A DNA stretch of 64,000 nt from the NCBI GenBank assembly GCA_024277815.1, contig JAJRUM010000059.1, positions 29,502 through 93,501 of the forward strand, read 5' to 3'. The DNA is from Gammaproteobacteria bacterium. Its GTDB lineage: Bacteria > Pseudomonadota > Gammaproteobacteria > Xanthomonadales > SZUA-36. The notes beneath the pieces were generated by a model. It did no database searches. It had not been told where the DNA came from and was given only the letters and a program-made list of their open reading frames with translations. A program made the position numbers and the translations under genes. Within the stretch, counting starts at the first letter, position 1; the number at the start of each line of letters is the position of its first letter. Positions 25,095 to 33,471 of the stretch are shown here, in pieces.

Positions 25095-25855
25095 GGCTCA
25101 CCCACTTCCTCACGTAACGCTTTCAGCGTCAGGCCTTCAGGTGCCAGGCTGGATTCGTCTTCACCGGCAGCGAAGCGCTGGATTTTCCAACCAGCCAGCG
25201 GGGTGGATTCCGGGTAGGGGAAACCCTGTTTGCGGAAATCGAGGCTGCCGGAGAAAGTAATGGAACCGGTTGCTTCGGGGTTATCGGGTAACGGATTGGA
25301 AAACTCAAAGGTCAGCTCAAAACGACGCCGGCCGGATTCGGTATGCCAGCCAGAGCCCTCAACCCGCCAGGGTGCTGCGAACGTACCTGTTGCGAAACCG
25401 GTATTGAGGCTGAAGTCCTTGCTCTTTTCCTCCACATCCCAGCGCTGTTTGCCACTGACAGCACTGGGGCCCTTGGGTTGGCTGCGGTTCAAAAGGGCAT
25501 CGGCCAGTTGCAGCATCAATACGGGTGCCTGCATCAAAGGCGTAATATCCGCTCCTTGCCCCTCGAACTTCCGGGACAACAATACCTGCCCGTCAACCAT
25601 CAGCAGTTCACCGGTAAGCACGCCATCAGGCGCTATCTGTTCCACCTGCACCAGCAGGTCTCCGCAATGGCAACGATCATACTCCCAGCGGGCATGAAAA
25701 CCCGTGCCGGCAAAATCTACATCCAGAACGGTCACCACAGCATCGCGCCACATGGTGTTCTTATCCACCTGGGCACTGGCATCCTGAAAACCTGTTCCCA
25801 GCAGCATAACCGCTGCAAGCAGATTGAATAACAACCCTCTGACTTGTCTTCTCAT
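25091..25855 (-). CDS. Hypothetical exported protein downstream of trpC
   Basis: 254 residues with a signal peptide (VRGLLFNLLAAVMLLGTGFQ, cleavage after ASA). The mature part is beta-rich with a CHC motif (YDRCHCGDLLVQV) near residue 65 and no recognised domain. The ATG at 25855 is one base after the trpC stop codon, so translation is coupled to the trp operon; the frame is open to 25939 inside trpC. I cannot assign a function. Stop codons of this gene and coq7 overlap on opposite strands. Confidence 0.7.
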   Translation of the reverse strand: MRRQVRGLLFNLLAAVMLLGTGFQDASAQVDKNTMWRDAVVTVLDVDFAGTGFHARWEYDRCHCGDLLVQVEQIAPDGVLTGELLMVDGQVLLSRKFEGQGADITPLMQAPVLMLQLADALLNRSQPKGPSAVSGKQRWDVEEKSKDFSLNTGFATGTFAAPWRVEGSGWHTESGRRRFELTFEFSNPLPDNPEATGSITFSGSLDFRKQGFPYPESTPLAGWKIQRFAAGEDESSLAPEGLTLKALREEVGEP

Positions 25856-25856
25856 A

Positions 25857-26651
25857 TCAAAAAAACATCCGTTGCAATGCTGTTCCGGGCTCCGCCTCCC
25901 GCATAAATGCTTCACCCACCAGAAATGTATTGATACCACAAGATTGCATGCGCTTCACGTCATCCACGGTTTTGATACCACTCTCGGTCACCAGCACTTG
26001 TCCCGCTGAGGCCATTTTCTGCAGGCGTTCACTGGTCTCCAGCGAGGTTAAAAATGTATTCAGATTGCGGTTATTGACCCCAACCAGGTCATGATTAAGC
26101 GGCAGCGCGCGTTCCATTTCAGCTTCATCATGCACTTCTACCAGGACATCCATACCAGACTCTTTGGCCAGGCCAAGCAGGTCCTGCAACTGCGACTGGC
26201 CGAGCGCAGCCATAATCAGCAGGATGCAATCGGCACCCAGCACACGGGATTCCAGTATTTGCCATGGATCGATGATGAAATCTTTACGCAGTACCGGCAA
26301 AGCACAGGCATTACGCGCCTGCACCAGGTACTGGTTGTCACCCTGGAAGTAATCCTTGTCTGTCAGTACCGACAGGCACGCTGCTCCGCCATCGGCATAG
26401 GACCGGGCGATTGATGCGGGGTCAAAATCCTCCCGGATCACGCCTGCGCTGGGTGATGCTTTCTTGATTTCGGCGATCACCGCCGGGCCGTGTTGCAAGG
26501 CCTGTCTGAGCCCGCGCTCAAACCCGCGCGCGGCTGCGCAGTCTTTGGCCCGGGCTGTCAGTTCTGCCATTGGAGCAGCTGATTTTCCGGCCGCAACTTC
26601 CTCTGTCTTACGCTCAAGTATTCGCTGCAGAATTGATGGGACAGCCATCAA
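25857..26651 (-). CDS. trpC: Indole-3-glycerol phosphate synthase
   Basis: 264-residue (beta/alpha)8 enzyme of tryptophan synthesis, closing CdRP to indole-glycerol phosphate. Catalytic motifs: AEIKKASPSAG near 56-66 (the KxSPS lysine), VLRKDFIIDPWQI near 118-130, EVHDEAEMERAL and VGVNNRNLNTF, then VTESGI. No fused TrpF domain. Its start overlaps the trpD stop by 4 bases. Confidence 0.97.
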   Translation of the reverse strand: MMAVPSILQRILERKTEEVAAGKSAAPMAELTARAKDCAAARGFERGLRQALQHGPAVIAEIKKASPSAGVIREDFDPASIARSYADGGAACLSVLTDKDYFQGDNQYLVQARNACALPVLRKDFIIDPWQILESRVLGADCILLIMAALGQSQLQDLLGLAKESGMDVLVEVHDEAEMERALPLNHDLVGVNNRNLNTFLTSLETSERLQKMASAGQVLVTESGIKTVDDVKRMQSCGINTFLVGEAFMREAEPGTALQRMFF

Positions 26652-27682
26652 AAGCTCCGCGTCATCCGAGCCAGTTCCTGCAACAGATTCAGCGCCACAC
26701 CACTTCTCAGTTTGGCATTGGCCAGCATTACACCCTCTTCAATAGAAGTACTGATACCGGCGACATGCAGGGCGGCACCAGCGTTGAGTGCGATCAGTTT
26801 TGCCGCGCGCTGCGAGCGTGGGTCTTTTTCACCGGCCAATGCCTGGCTCAACAGCAGCAACGATGCCTCAACACCATCAACCACCAGATCCTGCAGTGAT
26901 TCACGTGCAAAACCAAACTGTTCCGGGCGCAGAGAGTACTCACTTATCTGCCTATCCTTCAGTTCGGCAACATGGGTATCCGCGGCCAGGCTGATTTCAT
27001 CAAGACCGTCATCAGAATGCACCACCATGACGTGCTCAGAGCCTAAACGCTGCAGCACCTCGGCAACCGGCCGACACAGGGTACGGTCATAGACACCGAT
27101 CAGCTGCCGTGTCAGTCCGGCGGGATTGGCCATCGGCCCCAGCACATTGAAAAACGTGCGCAAACCCAGTTCATTGCGCGCCACGGTAACGTGCCGCATG
27201 GCGCTATGGTGCATCAGCGCGAACATGAACCCGATGCCGAGCTTGTTGACACACTGCGCAACCTGCTGCGGCGAGATATCCAGCCGTAACCCGGCGGCCT
27301 CAAGCACATCGGCACTGCCGGAACTGGAAGATACCGAACGATTGCCATGCTTCGCCACGCGCCCGCCGGCGGCAGCCACTACGAAACAGGCCGCCGTAGA
27401 AACATTGAACAGATTGGCGCCATCCCCACCGGTACCAACAATATCCACCAAATGTGGCCCGCTGACCTGTACGCCGCTGGCAAATTCGCGCAGCACCTGC
27501 ACGCCACCGGTAATCTCATCAATGGTTTCGCCCTTGACCCGCATGCCGAGCAAGAAGGCGCCAATCTGTACGTCCGTTGAGCCGGCCGACATGATCTGGC
27601 GCATCACACCAACCATCTCCTCTGTGGACAGGTTCTGATTATCGGCAATTCGCCCCAGTGCGGTTTGTATATCCATGCTCAC
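26648..27682 (-). CDS. trpD: Anthranilate phosphoribosyltransferase
   Basis: 344 residues, family length. The PRPP-binding loop is DIVGTGGDGANLFNVST (about 81-97), followed by KHGNRSVSSSSGSADVLEA and RTFFNVLGPMANPA; all are hallmarks of TrpD. It transfers phosphoribose to anthranilate. It is flanked by trpG (14 bases upstream) and trpC (4-base overlap), and is a separate gene, not fused to trpG as in E. coli. Confidence 0.97.
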   Translation of the reverse strand: MSMDIQTALGRIADNQNLSTEEMVGVMRQIMSAGSTDVQIGAFLLGMRVKGETIDEITGGVQVLREFASGVQVSGPHLVDIVGTGGDGANLFNVSTAACFVVAAAGGRVAKHGNRSVSSSSGSADVLEAAGLRLDISPQQVAQCVNKLGIGFMFALMHHSAMRHVTVARNELGLRTFFNVLGPMANPAGLTRQLIGVYDRTLCRPVAEVLQRLGSEHVMVVHSDDGLDEISLAADTHVAELKDRQISEYSLRPEQFGFARESLQDLVVDGVEASLLLLSQALAGEKDPRSQRAAKLIALNAGAALHVAGISTSIEEGVMLANAKLRSGVALNLLQELARMTRSF

Positions 27683-27695
27683 AATACTTTCTCAC

Positions 27696-28286
27696 CTAGT
27701 CCGGTCGGATCGTAGCAATAAAGTTCTGCAACAGGTCGTGGCCGCAGGCAGTAAGAATCGACTCGGGGTGAAACTGGACACCTTCGATGGGCAGGCTGTT
27801 GTGTTTGAGACCCATGATTTCTTCCAGTTCACCACCATCCGTTTCTGTCCAGGCGGTCACCTCGAGACATTCCGGAATGGTATCTTTCTGCAATACCAGT
27901 GAATGGTAACGGGTGGCTTCAAAGGGTTGCGGTAAACCGCCAAAAACACCCCCGCCCCGATGGTGCATCATGGAAGTCTTGCCATGCATGACCCGGTCTG
28001 AACGCACCACTTCACCACCAAACACCTGGCCAATGCACTGGTGGCCCAGGCAAACACCCAGAATGGGATACGAATCGCCAAGCTCAGCAACAACCGCGAG
28101 AGAGATACCTGCATCGTCCGGCGTACACGGACCCGGAGAGATCACGATACCCTGCGGGTTCAGCTCACGAATTTCTGCGATGGTAATGGCGTCATTTCGC
28201 ACAGTCTCAACTTCCGCACCCAGTTCCCCAAGGTACTGCACCAGGTTATAGGTGAAGGAGTCATAGTTGTCGATCATCAGGATCAT
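27696..28286 (-). CDS. trpG: Anthranilate synthase glutamine amidotransferase subunit
   Basis: 196-residue class I glutaminase that supplies ammonia to TrpE. It begins [20 protein letters not shown]; the nucleophile is C79 in [11 protein letters not shown], and the partner His and Glu lie in [11 protein letters not shown] near the C terminus. HGKTSMMHH and the [11 protein letters not shown] loop are standard. The protein may also serve p-aminobenzoate synthesis (PabA role), as no second copy is seen here. trpE lies 730 bases away beyond an oppositely oriented gene. Confidence 0.95.
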   Translation of the reverse strand: MILMIDNYDSFTYNLVQYLGELGAEVETVRNDAITIAEIRELNPQGIVISPGPCTPDDAGISLAVVAELGDSYPILGVCLGHQCIGQVFGGEVVRSDRVMHGKTSMMHHRGGGVFGGLPQPFEATRYHSLVLQKDTIPECLEVTAWTETDGGELEEIMGLKHNSLPIEGVQFHPESILTACGHDLLQNFIATIRPD

Positions 28287-28397
28287 GTTAAATTGCTGGC
28301 CTGCCAGTGATGGTAATCTTCAAGTTAGGTATTTTGCCTGAAACCATTCATAATGTTCAGCTAGTTTTTCTGATTCATTCCACTGCGGAGAATATAC

Positions 28398-28967
28398 ATG
28401 AATAAGGTTTTTACTTTCATTGCGGCGCTATTGCTTGTTTCCACTGGCTGGGCTGGTGATGCAATCACAGACAAGCCATCGATGTCGACCACCCAGACCG
28501 CCATTGTTACGGCAACCGTTGAAGCCATCGATTATGCAACGCGGGAAGTAACCCTGCGTGGACCTGAAGGCAGAGAGGTTACTTTTACCGCCAGCGATGA
28601 AGCGAAGAACCTTAAGCAGGTAAAAGTTGGCGACAGCGTCGTGGTCGAATACATGCAGAAACTCTCTATCAAAGTCTTCGCCGGTGATGGCAGCGAGCCT
28701 GGCGCCGGTGAGATGACAATCACCTCCCGTGCGGCAGAAGGTGAAGACCCTGCTTTGACTGCAATTGATGCGCTGGTGGTAACGGCAACAGTTGAAGAAA
28801 TCAATATTGAAGCCAATACATTCAAATTACGGGGCCCGGAGGGCGCTGTGAAAGAGTACGTCGCACGCGATCCCGAAAACCTCAAGAAAGCAGAGGTCGG
28901 TGACCTTGTTGTGATCACTTACACCCAGGGTATTGCGCTCAGCCTCGCGAAAACGACCACTGAGTAG
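28398..28967 (+). CDS. Exported protein with two internal repeats, unknown function
   Basis: 189 residues with a signal peptide (MNKVFTFIAALLLVSTGWAG). The mature part has two related units of about 60 residues: TVEAIDYATREVTLRGPEGR (about 40-59), then VTF and KVGDSVVVEYMQKLSI; and TVEEINIEANTFKLRGPEGA (about 132-151), then KEYV and EVGDLVVITYTQGIAL. Each looks like a small OB-like beta barrel resembling DUF5666-type domains. GGAG lies before the ATG. It is a single gene on the opposite strand between trpG and trpE, and its role is unknown. Confidence 0.8.
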   Translation: MNKVFTFIAALLLVSTGWAGDAITDKPSMSTTQTAIVTATVEAIDYATREVTLRGPEGREVTFTASDEAKNLKQVKVGDSVVVEYMQKLSIKVFAGDGSEPGAGEMTITSRAAEGEDPALTAIDALVVTATVEEINIEANTFKLRGPEGAVKEYVARDPENLKKAEVGDLVVITYTQGIALSLAKTTTE

Positions 28968-29015
28968 GTCAACCGGCCGAGAGGTGGCCTGGGCTATGAC
29001 GGGGTAACGGGGCCG

Positions 29016-30488
29016 CTATAAACCTCTGGAGGCCCGGTCGACTGCAGTAATCAATGCCCGGCCCTTGTCGCGGGTTTCCTGCCATTCTTTTGCTGCATCC
29101 GAGTCGGCAACGATGCCGGCACCGGCCTGGACATGCAGTTTTCCCTGGTGGATGACAGCAGTGCGAATGGCAATGGCCAGATCCGTATCATCGTGCCAAC
29201 TGATATAGCCCACAGCCCCCGCATAGATATTGCGCTTGACCGGTTCGAGTTCATTGATAATTTCCATGGCCCTGATCTTTGGTGCGCCGGACAAGGTGCC
29301 AGCAGGAAAAGCGGCGCGTATGGCATCCATCGCACACAGGCCTTCGGCCAGGTCAGCCTGCACTTCTGAAACAATATGCATGACATGGGAGTAGCGCTCG
29401 ATCACCATCTGGTCGGTCATCTCTACGCTACCGGTCGCCGCAACACGGCCGGCGTCATTGCGCCCCAGATCAATCAGCATCAGGTGCTCAGCGCATTCTT
29501 TCGGATCCGCCAGTAACTCAGCGGCCAGCGCCTGATCTTCTGATGGCGTTGCACCCCGGTGCCGGGTTCCGGCGATTGGCCGCAAAGTAACCCGGCGATT
29601 TTGCACGCGCACCAGCACCTCGGGCGAGGAGCCAACGATCTGTGTTTCGCCCAGATCAATAAAATACATATACGGCGACGGGTTCAGGGCCCGCAAGGCG
29701 CGGTAAACATCCAGCGGTCTGGCGGCAAAAGGCACGCTCATACGCTGCGACAGCACAACCTGAAAAATATCACCGGCCAGGATATATTCTTTACTCTTGT
29801 TAACCGCCGCCACAAAATCCTCGCGGTTGAACCCGTACGAGAAATCCTGCTCCTCAACCGCCTCACCGGAAACCCTCAAGCCATAGCCGGTACCTGCTGA
29901 GCGTAATTTCTGCTCCAGTTCATCAAGGCGTTGCAAGGCCTGTTCATACGCGCCGGACTGGCTGGGATCGGCATGGACGATCAGCCACAAGCGGCCTTCG
30001 AGATTGTCCAGCACAGCGACTTCTTCCGACAACAGCAATTCGATATCGGCCGTACCCAATTCATCCCTTTTTGCTCCGCCCGCGAGCCTCGGCTCAATCA
30101 ACTGCACGGTTTCATAGCCAAAGTAGCCCACCAATCCGCCGCTGAACAAGGGCAGCTCATCCAGTTTTGGTACCTTGAACTCTCTCTGCAGTTCAGCAAT
30201 CCGTGCCAACGGATCAGCAACGGTTTCCTCACCAACCTGTTGGGCGTTATCAGCAATTGTCAGCGTGTTTCCACGAACCGTGTAACGGCGACGGCACGGC
30301 AGGCCAATAATCGAATAGCGGCCCCAGGTTTCACCACCTTCCACCGATTCCAGCAAATAGGAATCCCGGCCTTCGGCCAGCTTCAGGTATACCGACAAGG
30401 GGGTATCGAGATCCGCCAGCACCGACCGGTAAACCGGGATGCGGTTGTAGCCTTCAGCATGTAGCTGTTCAAACTGTTCCTTATTCAC
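29016..30488 (-). CDS. trpE: Anthranilate synthase component I
   Basis: 490 residues. Chorismate to anthranilate using ammonia from TrpG. The start was set at GTG (30488), giving VNKEQFEQLHAEGYNRIPVY, as in Pseudomonas TrpE. The feedback-site motif LLES is at about 44-47. Catalytic motifs include LSQRMSVPF, GSSPEVLVRV, RPIAGTRHRG, DLGRNDAGRV, PAGTLSGAPKIRAMEII and QAGAGIVADSD. Only 50 bases separate it from the histidine kinase stop upstream on the same strand, and no leader peptide or attenuator is visible there. Confidence 0.95.
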   Translation of the reverse strand: MNKEQFEQLHAEGYNRIPVYRSVLADLDTPLSVYLKLAEGRDSYLLESVEGGETWGRYSIIGLPCRRRYTVRGNTLTIADNAQQVGEETVADPLARIAELQREFKVPKLDELPLFSGGLVGYFGYETVQLIEPRLAGGAKRDELGTADIELLLSEEVAVLDNLEGRLWLIVHADPSQSGAYEQALQRLDELEQKLRSAGTGYGLRVSGEAVEEQDFSYGFNREDFVAAVNKSKEYILAGDIFQVVLSQRMSVPFAARPLDVYRALRALNPSPYMYFIDLGETQIVGSSPEVLVRVQNRRVTLRPIAGTRHRGATPSEDQALAAELLADPKECAEHLMLIDLGRNDAGRVAATGSVEMTDQMVIERYSHVMHIVSEVQADLAEGLCAMDAIRAAFPAGTLSGAPKIRAMEIINELEPVKRNIYAGAVGYISWHDDTDLAIAIRTAVIHQGKLHVQAGAGIVADSDAAKEWQETRDKGRALITAVDRASRGL

Positions 30489-30538
30489 ACATGATCCCGC
30501 TTGCAAGGTGACTGTAGAAAAGCCGATTCTAACAAGAA

Positions 30539-32572
30539 TCAGCCAGTAGAAGCAGAGCAGCCCGGCAAGTGCATCATGAATTCAACGCCAGCCTCTTCCG
30601 GCAGGTTGCGTGCACTCACTTTACCGCCATGTGCCTCGGCAACCAGGCGCACGATATACAGGCCCAACCCGAGGTGCTTACTGCTGCTGCCGGATTTCCG
30701 ATGGGATACCAACGAGTCGAACAGCTGTTCATGCAATACGTCCGGCAGCCGGCTGCCGCTGTTTTGAACGGCGATAAGGCAATTGCCATTTTTGGATCGC
30801 AAAGAAATCACAATGGAACAGTCCTGCGCACTCATTGAGACAGCGTTGTCGACCAATTTGTCCAGCGCCTGTGCAAGCATGTCCGGCGCGCAGTACAACT
30901 CACAATGCCCGGCAACCAGCTCCAGTTTGATACTGCGTGACGGATGCACGGCACGGTAACCCTCAACGCAATGTCGCAGCATCAGACCCAGGTCTATACG
31001 TTCCCAGTCGGCGGTTTTGACCGAACCTTCCAGTCGCTGGGCTTCACTCATTGCACTCACAATGGCAGCCTGGCGATCCAGTCCTTCCCGCGCCCGCTCA
31101 AGGTACGCCATGGCCTGCACATCCCCACTCGCCAGGCTCTCCGCCAGGTTTTCTAGTGATGAGCGAGTGATCGCGATCGGGGTTTTCAGCTCATGGGACA
31201 AACGGCCTGCCAGCTTTTGCAGGTAACCGGTGTACTCGGCAACTGACCGGAGCAGTTTTTCAGTGTTGCGTGCCAACTCACCCAGTTCGTCAGCCGAACC
31301 GGTGAGGGGTAACGCCGGTGCCCGGCTGGTATCATCCATCGCCAGGTTAACCGCACCACTCAGTTTCTGTACCCGCAGTGACAACCGCGAGGCGAACAAC
31401 CACAGGCCGGCCCCAAGCACGACCACCACCAGCAGAGTGATGAAAAGCAAGCGGCCCAGTGCCCTGTTGGTCATCAACAGCAGCCCATCAGACCTTGCTT
31501 CTATGACGACTGCACCGGTAACCTTGTCGCCATCATGCACCGGCACTGCTATCAGGTTGTAGACCACTGCGCTGTCAAGATCACGGCTCCACTGTTTGCC
31601 CGGGGTGCCTGCCAGAGCCTGGCTCACAGTACCTGTCAAAAACCGCACCGGCCATTCAGGCGGCTCTTCGCGCAACGGCATCTCAGCGGGCGCGACGGCC
31701 TGGTAAATAATTCGCTGGGCCCAGGTTAATTCACTTTTGCCAGCAGAATGCAGTGGACCGGAGTCCGCGATGACCCAGCCATCTGCCTGCACCAGCCAGG
31801 CGCGTGACCGCGGCGGGGCCACATCGGACATCCAGCGCGCCACAGCGTCATCACGACTGGAAAGCTCAAGCCAGTCACCTTGTTTTCTGCCATTTAAAGT
31901 GCCGGCAAACCGCTCGGCAGACACACCGTCCATCGTAAATGCAGGCGCAACCGCAGCCACACTGATACGTTCGGTATCTGCGGGCAAGCTCACCTCCACC
32001 TGATAACCCGAAGCTATATCCATCCACGCCGCTTCTATTCTCCTGCCAGCGTCCCCCTGGCTGAAAACAGTCAGTGACCCTGGTGCCTCAGTTGCAATCA
32101 TGAACCCATGCTGGCCGCGGTTACTCTGGGTATACAACATGACCCCCGCACTTTGTGCAGGGCTGGCCTGACCGGTATTGAACGTTGTCGCCTGAATATC
32201 ACCCGGATCAGTAACCTTCAACGCCAGAAAGACGCGCGAATGATAGCGACCCGCAAGGACATTGAGTTTGAGCACGCCACCTGGTGCTTTAAACGCCAGG
32301 CTCTTATCAACCTCCGGCCAATCGGTTATATAACCATCAAGAATGGGTTCCGTTGAGAATTTCCGCAATGGCAATATGCGGCCGCGTGCCAGTTGCAGGT
32401 CAGCATGAAAATCGTCCGGGAGGGTTTGTGCAATCGCCTTTGCCGAGACCAACAGCGCACTTTCCTCGCTTTGCCGGAGAAAGTTTTCAAGCTCCTGCAG
32501 CAACTGCCACCCGGCCCAGGGCAGTAATAAAGTCAGCAGTGAGAGCGCCAGTAGCTGGGTGCGAAGTCGCAT
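30539..32572 (-). CDS. Sortase-system sensor histidine kinase
   Basis: 677 residues. TM1 at about 5-25; a long periplasmic region (about 30-375) contains a segment resembling a family-9 carbohydrate-binding domain (FSTEPILDGYITDWPEVDKS); TM2 at about 378-400; HAMP; HisKA with the phosphorylated His in LSHELKTPIAI; then HATPase boxes DKLVDNAVS and LGLGLYIV. This architecture matches the kinase of the 'proteobacterial dedicated sortase system' described by Haft (TIGR03785 type). The response regulator is 14 bases upstream on the same strand, and the sortase and target diverge. The signal sensed is unknown. Confidence 0.88.
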   Translation of the reverse strand: MRLRTQLLALSLLTLLLPWAGWQLLQELENFLRQSEESALLVSAKAIAQTLPDDFHADLQLARGRILPLRKFSTEPILDGYITDWPEVDKSLAFKAPGGVLKLNVLAGRYHSRVFLALKVTDPGDIQATTFNTGQASPAQSAGVMLYTQSNRGQHGFMIATEAPGSLTVFSQGDAGRRIEAAWMDIASGYQVEVSLPADTERISVAAVAPAFTMDGVSAERFAGTLNGRKQGDWLELSSRDDAVARWMSDVAPPRSRAWLVQADGWVIADSGPLHSAGKSELTWAQRIIYQAVAPAEMPLREEPPEWPVRFLTGTVSQALAGTPGKQWSRDLDSAVVYNLIAVPVHDGDKVTGAVVIEARSDGLLLMTNRALGRLLFITLLVVVVLGAGLWLFASRLSLRVQKLSGAVNLAMDDTSRAPALPLTGSADELGELARNTEKLLRSVAEYTGYLQKLAGRLSHELKTPIAITRSSLENLAESLASGDVQAMAYLERAREGLDRQAAIVSAMSEAQRLEGSVKTADWERIDLGLMLRHCVEGYRAVHPSRSIKLELVAGHCELYCAPDMLAQALDKLVDNAVSMSAQDCSIVISLRSKNGNCLIAVQNSGSRLPDVLHEQLFDSLVSHRKSGSSSKHLGLGLYIVRLVAEAHGGKVSARNLPEEAGVEFMMHLPGCSASTG

Positions 32573-32586
32573 CTATTAAGTGTTAA

Positions 32587-33285
32587 CTATTCGCCGGCGT
32601 TATTCCAGCGATAACCGGCCCCGTAGACAGTGTCCAGTTTGTCAAAAGCATCATCAACCGCCTTGAATTTACGCCTGATACGTTTGATGTGGCTGGTTAT
32701 GGTCTGGTCATCGACCAGTATATTGGCATCATCCATCAATTGCGTACGGGATCGCACGTGCCCCGGGCGGCGGACCAATGAATGCACAAGCCACAACTCC
32801 GTAACTGTCAACGGTACAGTCTGCCCGCCCCATTGCACTTCCATGCGCTCTGCCGACAGGCGCAATTCACCCCGCTCCAGCCATGTGCCGACGCTCTGTT
32901 CACCCCTCAGCATCTCAACGCGACGAAACAGGGCCACAATTCTCGCCATCAGGTGTGGCAAGCTGATGTCCTTGGTCAGATAGTCATCTGCGCCCAGCCT
33001 GAGGCCGGAAATCACATCAAGATCGGAATCCCGCGCGGTAAGGAACATGATTGGCAACACCCGTGACATGGATCTGAGCTCCCGGCACAATTCAAAGCCA
33101 CCCTCAACATCATCCCCCAGGCCGACATCGATAATAACCAGGTCTGGCAGCTTGCCGCGAAATGCTTCCAGCGCGCTGCTTCTTTCACTGTAGCCGCGCA
33201 CCAGGTAGTTCTGACGCCTCAGGGCATCCATATAGTTGTGACGAATCGCAGCCTCATCCTCAACAATCGCAATAGTTCGCGGCAT
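32587..33285 (-). CDS. Sortase-system response regulator (OmpR family)
   Basis: 232 residues. N-terminal receiver with phospho-acceptor Asp in LVIIDVGLGDD and conserved Lys in DYLTKDIS; C-terminal winged helix (LTVTELWLVHSLVRRPGHVR, then DDQTITSHIKRIRRKF). It matches the response regulator of the dedicated sortase system (TIGR03787 type). The start at 33285 is fixed by a strong GGAGGAG six bases upstream; the frame is open to 33360. A direct repeat suited to OmpR-type binding lies 68 bases upstream, between this gene and the target gene, and may control both directions. Confidence 0.9.
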   Translation of the reverse strand: MPRTIAIVEDEAAIRHNYMDALRRQNYLVRGYSERSSALEAFRGKLPDLVIIDVGLGDDVEGGFELCRELRSMSRVLPIMFLTARDSDLDVISGLRLGADDYLTKDISLPHLMARIVALFRRVEMLRGEQSVGTWLERGELRLSAERMEVQWGGQTVPLTVTELWLVHSLVRRPGHVRSRTQLMDDANILVDDQTITSHIKRIRRKFKAVDDAFDKLDTVYGAGYRWNNAGE

Positions 33286-33352
33286 ACCAACTCCTCCATC
33301 TCCTGCCGGTAGTTTACTGCCTCCCGGCCCTGCCATGCTTCTACCCGGGACA

Positions 33353-33372
33353 ATTGTCACAGGATTGCCACA
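33353..33372. promoter_or_regulatory. Candidate operator for the sortase response regulator
   Basis: ATTGTCACA (33353-33361) and ATTGCCACA (33364-33372) form a direct repeat with an 11-base period, 8 of 9 identical, the layout used by OmpR/PhoB-family regulators. The first copy overlaps a perfect palindrome, GACAATTGTC at 33349-33358. It lies in the 186-base space between the divergent regulator and sortase-target genes. Confidence 0.5.
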
Positions 33373-33471
33373 ATTTGGTTAGCCAGACGCATATTTCAGG
33401 CAGGCTGTGCGCACACCTCTGCGTTCAAATAGGCAGCATCTTCCCATGCAGCGACGACAGCGGAGCCTGAG

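Noticed and set aside
26712..27638. Long open frames antisense to trpD
   Set aside because: Shadows of a highly conserved gene in a GC-rich region; no start signal and no family resemblance.
30489..30538. Possible trp leader/attenuator before trpE
   Set aside because: Only 50 bases separate trpE from the upstream kinase gene, with no Trp-codon leader and no pair of competing hairpins.
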